A program made the translations under genes and the position numbers. A stretch of DNA of 13,578 nucleotides from Thermotogaceae bacterium. GTDB lineage: Bacteria; Thermotogota; Thermotogae; Thermotogales; Thermotogaceae. A model generated the notes under the pieces. That model ran no database searches. It was not told the DNA's origin and saw only the letters and a list, made by a program, of their open reading frames with translations. How positions within the stretch are numbered: position 1 is the stretch's first letter; every line of letters starts with the position of its first letter. Positions 1-7,923 of the stretch are shown here, piece after piece. The DNA lies in contig JAGHBG010000007.1 in assembly GCA_021161105.1 (NCBI GenBank), forward strand, positions 1 through 13,578. Reading direction: 5' to 3'.

Positions 1-589
1 CATATATTCCAAGTGATGCCAAATTTCCCTTGGGTTTCTTCGGTTTTTCTTGAAATTCCATAATCTTATTATCTATATCAGTTATCATTATTCCAAATCT
101 GTGAGCTTCTTCTATAGGTACCTCCAAACAAGCTATCGTGCCGTCAGCATCTTTTGATATATGGTAGTCCAATATATCGTTGTAATCCATCGCATAAACA
201 TGATCTCCTGATAGGATCACAACATATTCAGGATTATACACATCCACAAACTCTATATTCTGATATACTGCGTTTGCCGTGCCTTTGTACCAATCAGACT
301 CCTTGCTACCCTGATAAGGGGGCAGTATAACCACTCCTCCACCTTTCCTGTCAAGGTCCCACGGTTTTCCTATACCTATGTGTCTTGAGAGCACATGTGG
401 CCTATACTGGGTAAGAACACCTATGGTATATATCCCGCTATTTACACAATTGCTCAATGTAAAATCAATGATCCTGAACTTGCCTCCAAAAGGAACTGCA
501 GGTTTAGCCATCCTTTCCGTTAACACTCCAAGCCTTGTTCCCTGACCCCCTGCAAGGATTAAAGCTACTACATTTTGATGGAACATCAT
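1..589 (-). CDS. glgC: Glucose-1-phosphate adenylyltransferase, catalytic subunit (partial, C-terminus beyond left edge)
   Basis: This enzyme makes ADP-glucose from glucose 1-phosphate and ATP, the committed step of bacterial glycogen synthesis in the cytoplasm. About 196 N-terminal residues are present; the rest of the catalytic domain and the beta-helix domain lie outside the window. Reading the minus strand, I see the intact nucleotide-binding loop LAGGQGTRL (residues 12-20), AKPAVPFGGKFRIIDF (28-43), WYKGTANAVYQN (100-111), the metal-binding Asp in SGDH (127-130; equivalent to E. coli D142) and the sugar-phosphate Lys in FQEKP (179-183). All canonical active-site residues in this part are present, in contrast to its neighbour glgD. 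The start ATG at 589 overlaps the glgD stop as ATGA. A second ATG at 586 lies at a better distance from the GGTGA ribosome binding site (595-591), so either Met may be used. It is translationally coupled to glgD and probably forms a mixed GlgC/GlgD oligomer. Confidence 0.95.
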   Translation of the reverse strand, partial: MMFHQNVVALILAGGQGTRLGVLTERMAKPAVPFGGKFRIIDFTLSNCVNSGIYTIGVLTQYRPHVLSRHIGIGKPWDLDRKGGGVVILPPYQGSKESDWYKGTANAVYQNIEFVDVYNPEYVVILSGDHVYAMDYNDILDYHISKDADGTIACLEVPIEEAHRFGIMITDIDNKIMEFQEKPKKPKGNLASLGIY

Positions 590-1698
590 ATCACCGCCCG
601 CTTTTCAAAAACGAGAATTTCTTTATCTCCTATCACTTTCTTTTCTTCTCTTACAACGGACTCTTTATCCAATACAGCGTTGTAAACAACTGCTCCTTCC
701 TCTATCACGGTACTTTCCATTATAATAGAATTTTCCACAACCGCACCTGCCCTTATTTTAACGCCACGGAATATCACAGAATTTCTTACCCTGCCTGTTA
801 TTATAGTACCATCAGATATCAGGGAATTTTCCACAGCCGCCGTACCTGTGAATTTCGGTGGGGGAAGATCCTTCAGTTTTGTATACACCTTACCATTTTT
901 GTAAAAAAGTTCATCCCTAACACTCTCATTCAATATGTCCATGTTGGTTCTGTAATACTCATAAACACTCTTTTTTATATTTCTCCAATATCCATTGAAC
1001 TTGTATCCATAGACCTTTAACTTATTTAAGTTAGGTATTATCACATCAAGCAAAAGATCTGTCGCACCACCTGGAACAAAACTATAAAGAAGGTCCATAA
1101 GAAGATATTTATTTATGAAATATATTCCAAGAAAAGCTGTCCTGCCCTGAGGATTTTCTGGTTTCTCCTCTATTTTATAGATTCTACCATCCTCATCCAT
1201 ATCGACTATTCCATATTTTGTGAGGTCATAGCTTTCATCTAAATCTTTAACTATTAAAGTTACATCCGCACCTTTTTGAAAGTGAAAGCGAAAAACATCT
1301 CCAAAATTTATCTTGTATATATGATCTCCTGAGCCTATAAGTACAAAATCTTCTTCACCTCTTCTAAGTAAGGTCATATTCTGATATATAGCATCGGCGG
1401 TGCCTCTGTACCAATAACTGCCCTCGGGTGAAATGTAAGGTTGAAGTATAAAAAGTCCGCCGGTTTTTCTATCAAGATCCCATTCTTTTCCAGAACCGAG
1501 ATGATCCATCAAACTTCTTGGATTGTATTGAGTTAAAACTCCAACCTTTATTATTCCAGAATTAACCATGTTACTTAATGTAAAATCTATGGCCCGGTAC
1601 TTCCCAAAAACCGGCATCGCAGCAGATGCTCGTTTGCTTGTTAAAACCCCCAGTTGATCACTTTTTCCACCCGCCAGAATGAGACCAAGAACTTTCAT
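586..1698 (-). CDS. glgD: GlgD-type non-catalytic or regulatory subunit of ADP-glucose pyrophosphorylase
   Basis: This 370-residue protein is paralogous to the GlgC that follows it; both share GVLTQY, WDLDRK and the GDH motif. It matches the family's size, with an N-terminal nucleotidyltransferase fold (about 1-240) and a C-terminal left-handed beta-helix of hexapeptide-like repeats (about 285-345). The signature loop is degenerate: GGKSDQL (10-16) replaces GxGTRL, so the catalytic Arg is missing, and the Lys of RAKPAV is replaced by Ser (RASAAM, 23-28). The metal Asp in SGDH (D125) and the EKP Lys remain. In Bacillus and Geobacillus, GlgD of this kind activates GlgC, and I infer the same here. 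I chose ATG 1698 because AAGGTGG (1710-1704) sits 5 bases ahead. A GTG at 1707 would add three residues but lies inside that ribosome binding site. The stop overlaps the glgC start by 4 bases; the gap to the upstream gene is 13 bases. Confidence 0.9.
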   Translation of the reverse strand: MKVLGLILAGGKSDQLGVLTSKRASAAMPVFGKYRAIDFTLSNMVNSGIIKVGVLTQYNPRSLMDHLGSGKEWDLDRKTGGLFILQPYISPEGSYWYRGTADAIYQNMTLLRRGEEDFVLIGSGDHIYKINFGDVFRFHFQKGADVTLIVKDLDESYDLTKYGIVDMDEDGRIYKIEEKPENPQGRTAFLGIYFINKYLLMDLLYSFVPGGATDLLLDVIIPNLNKLKVYGYKFNGYWRNIKKSVYEYYRTNMDILNESVRDELFYKNGKVYTKLKDLPPPKFTGTAAVENSLISDGTIITGRVRNSVIFRGVKIRAGAVVENSIIMESTVIEEGAVVYNAVLDKESVVREEKKVIGDKEILVFEKRAVI

Positions 1699-1711
1699 AA
1701 AAACCACCTTC

Positions 1712-2413
1712 TCAGTTGGATAAGAATTCGATTAACTTTTCTTTTCCTTCTTTACTTAAATAAAGTCTATAAAGTTCCTTCTTTTTATCTTTCCCTACTA
1801 TTATTTTAACAGGATAATCCGTCACAGTAGGAATTTCATCAAGCTCAGAAACAATATAACTTGCCATTGAATTTATGAGCTTCAATATCGCAGGGGAAGT
1901 TAAATTACTAAAAAGCCTGAAGCTTCTTGCCATAGAATCTGCTCTGAATGAATCAAAGATATTCTGCTTTCTTGTTCTCAAAGCATTTATAAGTTCTTTG
2001 AGATCTTCCGTCTTTTTCCCTATTAAAGTAGAAGAGAATTCAATTATATTTCCACCGTCGAGGTTTATGTAATATTCATCGTCTGTATTTAAACCAAACA
2101 CTTTACTAAAAAAGTTAAGATCTGTATCTTTTCCTGTACCAGAAAGATATGCTTTGGTTTGCGGGTCATAAAGGTAGAGTTTATCTTTCATATAAACTAA
2201 CTTTATTTCGCTTTTGGAAGAATCTACAAGCACAAAGGCATAATCATTATCCCGTTTGAACACATAAGTAACCCTTCCCGCTATGTATTCCGGAGAGTTC
2301 TTGAGTCTTCTGTCCACCATGTAAACGAAAAATACTCCTATAACAACTATTATTACAAGTATTCCCAGCACTATTCCCGTGTAGTTTCTCCTTCTTCTCG
2401 ACCTTATCTTCAC
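1712..2413 (-). CDS. Membrane-anchored protein of unknown function, possibly a degenerate LytR-CpsA-Psr (LCP) relative
   Basis: This 233-residue protein is not confidently recognised. It has a short basic N-terminus (KIRSRRRRN), one hydrophobic segment at about 12-32, and an otherwise soluble domain, so it should be anchored in the inner membrane with most of the chain outside. Parts of the soluble domain recall LCP phosphotransferases: a strand like VLVDSSKSEIKLVYM (61-75), YYINLDGGNIIEF (114-126) where LCP proteins have a DGF/GG stretch, and LRTRKQNIF (145-153) where they have the R-x-R-Q region. The catalytic Asp/Arg pattern of true LCP enzymes is not convincing, so it may be a non-catalytic relative. 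Context helps: in many Firmicutes an LCP gene directly follows yqeK, as here. It starts with GTG at 2413, 8 bases after a full AGGAGG (2428-2422 region), and overlaps the yqeK stop as GTGA. Confidence 0.6.
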   Translation of the reverse strand: MKIRSRRRRNYTGIVLGILVIIVVIGVFFVYMVDRRLKNSPEYIAGRVTYVFKRDNDYAFVLVDSSKSEIKLVYMKDKLYLYDPQTKAYLSGTGKDTDLNFFSKVFGLNTDDEYYINLDGGNIIEFSSTLIGKKTEDLKELINALRTRKQNIFDSFRADSMARSFRLFSNLTSPAILKLINSMASYIVSELDEIPTVTDYPVKIIVGKDKKKELYRLYLSKEGKEKLIEFLSN

Positions 2414-2988
2414 TTTGCCAGCCTCCTTTCAACGATTTTATTCCAGGACTTTACAGTATTTTCTAATACAAACCTTCTCGTTTCAATGTAATATTTTATT
2501 CTATTCGCCAGAACGACCAAATAACCTTCTTCAAGATCGTCGATAGCAATTTTTCTTAACTTTTCGATATCATCAAAATCTCTGTCATATCCTATTGTAT
2601 CAGCTATTGTGATTATCTTGCCAATTTCATCAAAATCAGGATGAGAAGAAGTGTGGTGCGAAATAGCAATAAGTACGGAGGCATCGTTTATACCGAACCT
2701 TCTCCTCACAAATTCTGCTGCCACTTTACCATGTAAAAGAACAGGGTGTACTCTTTCTTCATCGTTTACATCCACCTCCCACAACTCTGCAAGTTTTAAA
2801 AGTTTGTTCGGTGGAACATCTCTGAAAAGGTCATGAGAAAGTGCAGCTATTTCCACTTTAAAAGGATTAACTTTATTAATGGCTGCGAGTTTCAAAGCAA
2901 AGTCTTTAACAGCAAATATATGTCTTTTTCTCTCCCTGGTAAGTAAAATGTCAAATAAGCCAATTATCTGTGCCGATATTCTCACCAT
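2410..2988 (-). CDS. yqeK: HD-domain phosphohydrolase of the YqeK (symmetrical Ap4A hydrolase) family
   Basis: This 192-residue cytosolic HD-domain protein most resembles YqeK, which in Gram-positives hydrolyses diadenosine tetraphosphate to two ADP and bears on stress signalling. Visible metal ligands are the RH in KRHIFAV (H23), the HD pair in LSHDLFRD (H52, D53), HPVLLHG (H86), the HHT in AISHHTSSHP (111-113) and the Asp in ITIADTIGYDR (D130), in the order and spacing of YqeK. It usually sits next to nadD, but no nadD is nearby; the following gene may be LCP-like, which also fits the yqeK neighbourhood. ATG 2988 overlaps the preceding DUF503 gene by 7 bases. A GTG at 2985 would give the GTGA overlap seen elsewhere in this array and a better 5-base distance to AAGGAA (2996-2991), so the true start may be one codon later. 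A different HD nucleotidase activity cannot be excluded. Confidence 0.82.
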   Translation of the reverse strand: MVRISAQIIGLFDILLTRERKRHIFAVKDFALKLAAINKVNPFKVEIAALSHDLFRDVPPNKLLKLAELWEVDVNDEERVHPVLLHGKVAAEFVRRRFGINDASVLIAISHHTSSHPDFDEIGKIITIADTIGYDRDFDDIEKLRKIAIDDLEEGYLVVLANRIKYYIETRRFVLENTVKSWNKIVERRLAK

Positions 2989-3263
2989 ATTTCCTTTTCC
3001 ATCCCCTCTATTTCAAGTCCTTCATTTATTTCTATATAGTCTATGATACTTTCAAACGTTTTGTGAATGATATTCCTGTTGTTTGAAATCATAGCTACTC
3101 CCACTTCCATGAACATAGTTGAATCCATCTTCCCGATCTCAGCAGCTGAAACATTGTATTTCTTTCTGACAAAATTCAAAAGATGCTTTACGATACTTCT
3201 TTTCTCTTTCAAAGATGAGACACTGAACAACCTTACTTCAAGTTTTAAAACACCGACATTCAT
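2982..3263 (-). CDS. DUF503 (YlxP-like) small protein
   Basis: This 93-residue protein belongs to the DUF503/YlxP family of small ferredoxin-like alpha/beta proteins of unknown function. In Firmicutes they are encoded near infB and rbfA, which suggests a ribosome- or RNA-linked role. Family marks are the opening MNVGVLKLEVRL, the SLKEKR motif (17-22), a helix ending RKKYNVSAAE (33-42), and VAMISNNRN (55-64 region). I prefer ATG 3263 because GAGGGTG lies at the right distance upstream and the product then begins like other family members. An ATG at 3278 would add five residues and overlap the previous stop as ATGA, but has only a weak ribosome binding site. The 3' end overlaps the yqeK start. 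Its placement among translation genes fits the family, but no function can be assigned. Confidence 0.85.
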   Translation of the reverse strand: MNVGVLKLEVRLFSVSSLKEKRSIVKHLLNFVRKKYNVSAAEIGKMDSTMFMEVGVAMISNNRNIIHKTFESIIDYIEINEGLEIEGMEKEIW

Positions 3264-3274
3264 GCTTTTCACCC

Positions 3275-4024
3275 TCATGATATTATCTTCCCAAGTGCAA
3301 AGTAGCTTCCAAGACCGAAAAGTATAAAGGATATGCTTACACCATCTTTCACTATAAATATAAGGCCAACTACAGTAAGCCCATATAGGAAAGAGATTGT
3401 TTCATTTTTGAATTTTCTCATAAGAAAACTCATGAGATATGTTATCAGCGCTATTCCTGCAGCAGCACCAGCGCCCAAAAGGATTAGTTTCAAAATTTCC
3501 ATATTTGACACAGCATGGATAGCATCATCGTAAAGTCCTAAAAGCACCAGCATCGATGAACCACTTATTCCAGGAAGTATCATTGTGGCACCAGCAACAG
3601 CTCCACCAATGAACAGATTAAAATAGTTTGGAGGAAAGTTTCCACCATTTGCAAGCATGATCAAAACCATCAGAAGCGCCCCGGCAGCTATTGAAAGTGA
3701 CGCTTTGAAGTTAAAGCTGATCTCCCTGTACAAATAAAAAAGTCCTCCAATTATAAGGCCAGCAAAAAAAGAAACTGTTTGCACAGGAAAATGAATGAAA
3801 AGGTAATCTATAAGCTTTGAGAGTCCTAAAAAAGCTGCAACAACACCCAGTGCTATTCTCATAAGAAACCAGAAATCTTCCTTCTTTATTTTCAATGTGA
3901 TTAATTCCCAGACAGCATCGACTATACTTTCATACTTTCCTGAAATGAACATTATCGTACCACCACTTATACCGGGAAGAAGATTGGCAATCCCCATCAC
4001 AAAACCAAGAACTATATCCTTCAT
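3275..4024 (-). CDS. popT: DUF368 family polyprenyl-phosphate transporter (PopT-like)
   Basis: This is a 249-residue polytopic membrane protein with about seven or eight hydrophobic segments. DUF368 proteins were recently assigned as undecaprenyl-phosphate flippases (PopT) that return the C55 lipid carrier to the cytoplasmic face for peptidoglycan and polysaccharide synthesis. The diagnostic duplicated motif is clear: NLLPGISGGT (14-23) and MILPGISGSS (148-157), consistent with the family's internal inverted repeat. ATG 4024 is preferred because AAGGAG (4038-4033) lies 8 bases upstream. A GTG at 4033 would overlap the ribosome binding site and add three residues. It follows miaA by 5 bases and overlaps or abuts the DUF503 gene. 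The nearby LCP-like gene could act on the same lipid carrier, which is inference. The symbol follows the family name; transport by this protein is not shown. Confidence 0.88.
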   Translation of the reverse strand: MKDIVLGFVMGIANLLPGISGGTIMFISGKYESIVDAVWELITLKIKKEDFWFLMRIALGVVAAFLGLSKLIDYLFIHFPVQTVSFFAGLIIGGLFYLYREISFNFKASLSIAAGALLMVLIMLANGGNFPPNYFNLFIGGAVAGATMILPGISGSSMLVLLGLYDDAIHAVSNMEILKLILLGAGAAAGIALITYLMSFLMRKFKNETISFLYGLTVVGLIFIVKDGVSISFILFGLGSYFALGKIIS

Positions 4025-4029
4025 GAAAT

Positions 4030-4941
4030 TCACTCCTTGGAGAATATCTCGAGTACTTTTTCTTTCAGCTTTTCCCGTGGATTTTTATCCAGTGTTAAAT
4101 TAATCTTAAAAGCTTCTTTGTATCTTCTTGACCAGATTATCTGCCGTCTTGCAAAATGCCTGGTATTTCTCTTTAAAACATGTAAATAATGCGAAAAATC
4201 ATACTTGCCTTTTAAATAATCTATGGTCTCCTTATAACCGATAGTCTTCATGGAATTCAGGTTTTCATTGTATCCCATCTCTAATAGCTTTTCTGTTTCT
4301 TCAACGAGTCCCATTTCAACCATCTTTTCAGCGCGTTTGTTTATCCTGTCGTAAAGATCTTTTCTTTCCCTCCAGAGGATAATTATTCCGTACTTTCCAG
4401 ATGGTTCTGCGTTTTTTTGAAGCTCACTTATTTTTCTTCCTGTTTTCATGTAAACTTCCAGTGCCCTGATAGCCCGCTTTAGATCATTTGGATGAATCTT
4501 CTTTGCAGCTTCTGGATCCACATCTTCAAGCATTTTCCTCAGAATACCGGGCTCTTGCTCGTGAAGTTTTTTCAATTCTTTCCGAATATTTTCATCCGCA
4601 GGGACCCCTTCAAATATTCCCCTGACCAGTGCATCCAGATAAAGTCCCGTTCCACCAACTATTACCACTTTAATATTTTCCTTTTTGAGAGCTTCTGAAA
4701 GAGCATGCACATCTTTTCTGTACATGTAAGCGTTGTAATACTCATCTGGATTGAGTATGTCTATCATGTAATGCTTTACTCTTTTTTGTTCTGCAACTGT
4801 TGGTTTCGCTGTTCCGATGTCCATATACCTGTATATCTGCCGCGAATCCATGGAAATTATCTGGCAGTTTATCTCTTCACATATTTCAAGTAAAATTTCT
4901 GTCTTTCCAACGCCGGTGGGGCCATAGACTACCGGTATCAA
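4030..4941 (-). CDS. miaA: tRNA dimethylallyltransferase
   Basis: MiaA transfers a dimethylallyl group from DMAPP to N6 of A37 in tRNAs that read codons starting with U, improving decoding. At 303 residues it has the family's usual length. Motifs seen are the P-loop GPTGVGKT (7-14), SMDSRQIYRYMDIGTAKPT (30-48) with the catalytic Asp-Ser, GGTGLYLDAL (96-105), HPNDLKRAIRALE in the middle, and HFARRQIIWSRR near the C-terminus (tRNA-binding region). The start is TTG at 4941: the der stop TGA lies in the same frame only two codons upstream, and the next ATG is after the P-loop, so no ATG start is possible. AGGAAG at 4956-4951 lies 9 bases upstream and inside the end of der. Its substrate DMAPP is a product of IspH, encoded two genes upstream of der. 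Confidence 0.96.
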   Translation of the reverse strand: MIPVVYGPTGVGKTEILLEICEEINCQIISMDSRQIYRYMDIGTAKPTVAEQKRVKHYMIDILNPDEYYNAYMYRKDVHALSEALKKENIKVVIVGGTGLYLDALVRGIFEGVPADENIRKELKKLHEQEPGILRKMLEDVDPEAAKKIHPNDLKRAIRALEVYMKTGRKISELQKNAEPSGKYGIIILWRERKDLYDRINKRAEKMVEMGLVEETEKLLEMGYNENLNSMKTIGYKETIDYLKGKYDFSHYLHVLKRNTRHFARRQIIWSRRYKEAFKINLTLDKNPREKLKEKVLEIFSKE

Positions 4942-4947
4942 CGTTTT

Positions 4948-6279
4948 TCACTTCCTGCTTCTCTTATACTTAATAAACACAGGGGAACCTACAAATGGAT
5001 AGACTTCCTCTCTTATCATCCTTCTCAGTGATTTTGTGTACGATTCAGGAATATCAGCCGGTCTGTTTGAAAAAAAGAGAAAAGTCGGTGGTTTTATATC
5101 AACCTGCATTCCAAAATAAATCCTGAGCTTTTTTCCTTTCTTCGATGGTGGTGGAGTTACCAAAAGATATTTTTCCAGAGCTCTGTTTATTCTGCTTGTC
5201 GAAACCTTTGTTGTATAAGACTTATAAACCTCATCTATCGCTGACAAGAGCTCTTCCAATCCCCAACCTTTCACAGCTGATGTAAAAAGAACAGGACTGT
5301 AATCAATGAAATAAAGCTTTTCGTAAAATTGGTTCACAAACTCCTGTTGCCTTTCTTTTCTGCTTTCTACAAGATCCCATTTATTGTATACAACGATCGT
5401 TGCTTTTCCTTTTCTCTCGGCAAGACCCGCTAACCTTTGATCCTGGCGAGTTATACCCTCTGTTGCATCAATTACTATAACCACAACATCAGCTCTTTCT
5501 ATAGCATCAACACTCCTATAAGAACCGATCTTTTCTATGCTCTTCTCTTTTATCTTCGATTTTCTTCTCAAACCCGCAGTGTCTATGAAAAGATACTTTT
5601 TCCCATCAATCTCAACAAGTTCATCCACGCTATCCCTGGTAGTTCCTGGAACAGGAGTAACTATAGCCCTTTCTTCTCCAACCAGAGCGTTGAAAATAGA
5701 AGACTTTCCAGCGTTTGGTTTTCCAACAAGAGCTATCTTCATAAAGCCCTCTTCCTCTTGCTGTGTTTCAAGGTTTGCACCAAGTTGAGCTAATTTTTCA
5801 AATGTAACATCAAGCAAAATATCAATATTTCTTTTTCCCTCCGCCGACACAGGCAGAGGTTCTCCAAAACCCAGAGCATAAATATCTGGAAGAACTTGCT
5901 GATAAATTTCATCATTTTCAACCTTTGCTGCGACCAAAAGCACTTTATTTTTGAACTTTCTTAAAATCTCTGCTATATGGAAATCTTCACTGGTTGGTTC
6001 TTTTCTTCCATCAACAACGAAAAGTATGAGATCTGCCTTTTCAAGAATCGATAAAACCCGTTCTTTTACAACCGCTCCAATATGATCCTCAGGCCTTTCG
6101 AAAATTCCTCCCGTATCTACAAGGTAGAAAGAACCGTTCTCTGTCTTTACCGTATCACGAACGATATCCCTGGTCACCCCAGGGATATCGTCAACGATTG
6201 ATTTCCTCTTTTTTATCAGTCTATTGAAAAGAGTTGACTTTCCTACATTAGGCTTTCCTATTATCACAACTTCAGCCAT
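4948..6279 (-). CDS. der: Ribosome-assembly GTPase Der (EngA), two tandem GTPase domains
   Basis: Der is an essential GTPase needed for maturation of the 50S subunit. The 443 residues show two G domains and a C-terminal KH-like domain. Domain 1 has GKPNVGKS (8-15), PGVTRD (33-38) and DTGG (55-58). Domain 2 has GKPNAGKS (186-193), PGTTRD (211-216), DTAG (233-236) and NKWD (299-302). The KH-like end (about 355-443) carries VDIKPPTFLFFSNRP. The first domain's G4 motif is not NKxD but AKVE (118-121), flagged in the findings. The sequence is very close to the Thermotoga maritima Der as I remember it, supporting the phylum call. ATG 6279 overlaps the rpsA stop by 8 bases, with GGAGG just upstream inside rpsA. 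The miaA gene follows after 6 bases. Confidence 0.97.
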   Translation of the reverse strand: MAEVVIIGKPNVGKSTLFNRLIKKRKSIVDDIPGVTRDIVRDTVKTENGSFYLVDTGGIFERPEDHIGAVVKERVLSILEKADLILFVVDGRKEPTSEDFHIAEILRKFKNKVLLVAAKVENDEIYQQVLPDIYALGFGEPLPVSAEGKRNIDILLDVTFEKLAQLGANLETQQEEEGFMKIALVGKPNAGKSSIFNALVGEERAIVTPVPGTTRDSVDELVEIDGKKYLFIDTAGLRRKSKIKEKSIEKIGSYRSVDAIERADVVVIVIDATEGITRQDQRLAGLAERKGKATIVVYNKWDLVESRKERQQEFVNQFYEKLYFIDYSPVLFTSAVKGWGLEELLSAIDEVYKSYTTKVSTSRINRALEKYLLVTPPPSKKGKKLRIYFGMQVDIKPPTFLFFSNRPADIPESYTKSLRRMIREEVYPFVGSPVFIKYKRSRK

Positions 6280-7921
6280 TACTTTCCTCCTTCTTCAAAA
6301 GCTCTCCTAAACTCTTCGACGGCTGCTGACCTTCAATCTGCTTTTTATATTCCATCAAAGCCTTCATCTCTTCGAGGTCCTTAACACTTAGTATCATCTT
6401 TTTCCCCATTTTTCTATCATTAAGTATCCTCAAAACAACCGCTTCTATCTCATCACCTTCCTTAAGCTCCCTTTCAACATGACTTGAAGGAAGGTAAGCA
6501 TCCACATTGTAATCATTCACCCTGATTATGTACCCTGAATTTACCACCTTTTTTACCTTTCCTTTAACCACACTACCCTTATCCAATTCTTTTTCGGCCC
6601 TGTCCCATGGATTTTCCTCTGCCCGTCTTAAAGAAAGTCTCATTCTTTTATTATCTTTATCTATCGAAAGAACCTCTACTTTTACCCTCTTGCCCCTTCT
6701 CACAATTTCTTCAGGTTTATCAAAGTAGTTCCAGGAAAGTTCAGAAAGCGGTACAAAACCAGAAACTCCATCCTCAAACTCAACTATAACTCCCGTCTGA
6801 AGAACCTTTACAACTCTACCACCATGAATTGAACCCTCAGGATATTTCTCTTCTATTTTTTCCCAGGGATCACCCTTTGCCTTTTTAAAACTCAATATTA
6901 TTCTTCTCTTCTTTTCGTCTATTTCTACAATCTCTGCTTCAACCTGCTCGCCCTTTCTGACAACATCTCCTATCCTTCCTCTTCTTCCCCAGAATATCTC
7001 TTCTATTGGAACAAAACCTATAACATCCTCTGAAAGCTTCATCGTGAAACCATCGTTTCTTATTCTAAGAACCTCCCCATTAACGACATCTCCTACATTG
7101 TGGGATTTAATGTACTCCTTAAAAGGATCAGGCATAGTGGCTTTAAGTGAAAGAACAACCCGCTTTCTTTCAGGTTCCATCCTTATTATCTTAAGCTGAA
7201 CCTTCTGGCCTTCTTCAAACATATCATCAAGCGAATACACTCTTGAATAACTAACCTCACTCCTTGGAAGGAATCCAACAGCTCCTCCTTCAAGCCTGAC
7301 AAGAATTCCCGCATTTCTCACGGAAAAAACCTCACCTGCAACGATATCTCCCTCTTTGAACTTCCTGAAGAACTCTTCCTTTTCCCTGTCAAGAACCTTC
7401 TTTCTGGATAAAACTATATTTGGCCTTCTTCTACCTGTCTCAAAGTTTATGACTTCAAATTCAAGTTCCTTTTCTGGATACTTTTTACCTCTTCTGATAG
7501 CCGACTGCGAACCAGGAAGAAAGGCCTCAACCACTCCGTCAATCAATACCCTGTATCCACCCTTTACCTCTCCAACAATTCTCCCCTTAACGATCCTTTC
7601 ATCGCTCTCAAAAACTTTCTTTATTCTGTCAAGAGCCTTTCTGTAAAGTGGTCTTTTCTCAGATAGGTAGGCCCTCCCCTCATCTTCATCTATTCTAAAA
7701 AGGAGTAGTTCCAATTCGTTTCCTTTTTCATACTCATCAAGAGGTTTTATTAGTTCCCTTGATGAGACATAACCCACAAATTTTCCCCCATAGTTTACAA
7801 GCACACCATCCTCCAACTTATCAACAACAATCCCCTTCACCACATTACCAATGGAATCCCCAGCCATTTCAACTGACTTTAAAACTTCTTCCATGCTTAT
7901 TTCCTCACGTCTTTCTTCCAT
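6272..7921 (-). CDS. rpsA: 30S ribosomal protein S1, six S1 domains
   Basis: This 549-residue protein is built of six tandem S1 (OB-fold) RNA-binding domains, at about 22-90, 105-175, 190-262, 276-348, 361-432 and 446-517, followed by a charged tail. This matches the domain number of E. coli S1 (557 residues), which binds mRNA at the 30S subunit and aids initiation. Recurring marks such as GDIVAGEVFSVRNAGILV, GFLPRSEVS, and RVVLSLK are seen in domains 3 to 5; domains 1, 2 and 6 are more divergent, as usual. ATG 7921 follows AGGAGGG located in the end of ispH, and begins 2 bases after the ispH stop. Genes for cmk, ispH and S1 are neighbours in many bacteria, and ispH and S1 domains are fused in some clostridia; here they are separate and in different frames. 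Confidence 0.95.
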   Translation of the reverse strand: MEERREEISMEEVLKSVEMAGDSIGNVVKGIVVDKLEDGVLVNYGGKFVGYVSSRELIKPLDEYEKGNELELLLFRIDEDEGRAYLSEKRPLYRKALDRIKKVFESDERIVKGRIVGEVKGGYRVLIDGVVEAFLPGSQSAIRRGKKYPEKELEFEVINFETGRRRPNIVLSRKKVLDREKEEFFRKFKEGDIVAGEVFSVRNAGILVRLEGGAVGFLPRSEVSYSRVYSLDDMFEEGQKVQLKIIRMEPERKRVVLSLKATMPDPFKEYIKSHNVGDVVNGEVLRIRNDGFTMKLSEDVIGFVPIEEIFWGRRGRIGDVVRKGEQVEAEIVEIDEKKRRIILSFKKAKGDPWEKIEEKYPEGSIHGGRVVKVLQTGVIVEFEDGVSGFVPLSELSWNYFDKPEEIVRRGKRVKVEVLSIDKDNKRMRLSLRRAEENPWDRAEKELDKGSVVKGKVKKVVNSGYIIRVNDYNVDAYLPSSHVERELKEGDEIEAVVLRILNDRKMGKKMILSVKDLEEMKALMEYKKQIEGQQPSKSLGELLKKEESNG

Positions 7922-7923
7922 TT

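Noticed and set aside
535..1020. Plus-strand open frame of 161 codons opposite glgD
   Set aside because: It lies across the glgD C-terminus and the glgC start, both of which are clear. Its product is Tyr/Phe/His-rich, like an antisense shadow.
5437..5793. Plus-strand open frames opposite der
   Set aside because: The opposite strand codes for the second GTPase domain of Der with all motifs in place, so these are shadows.
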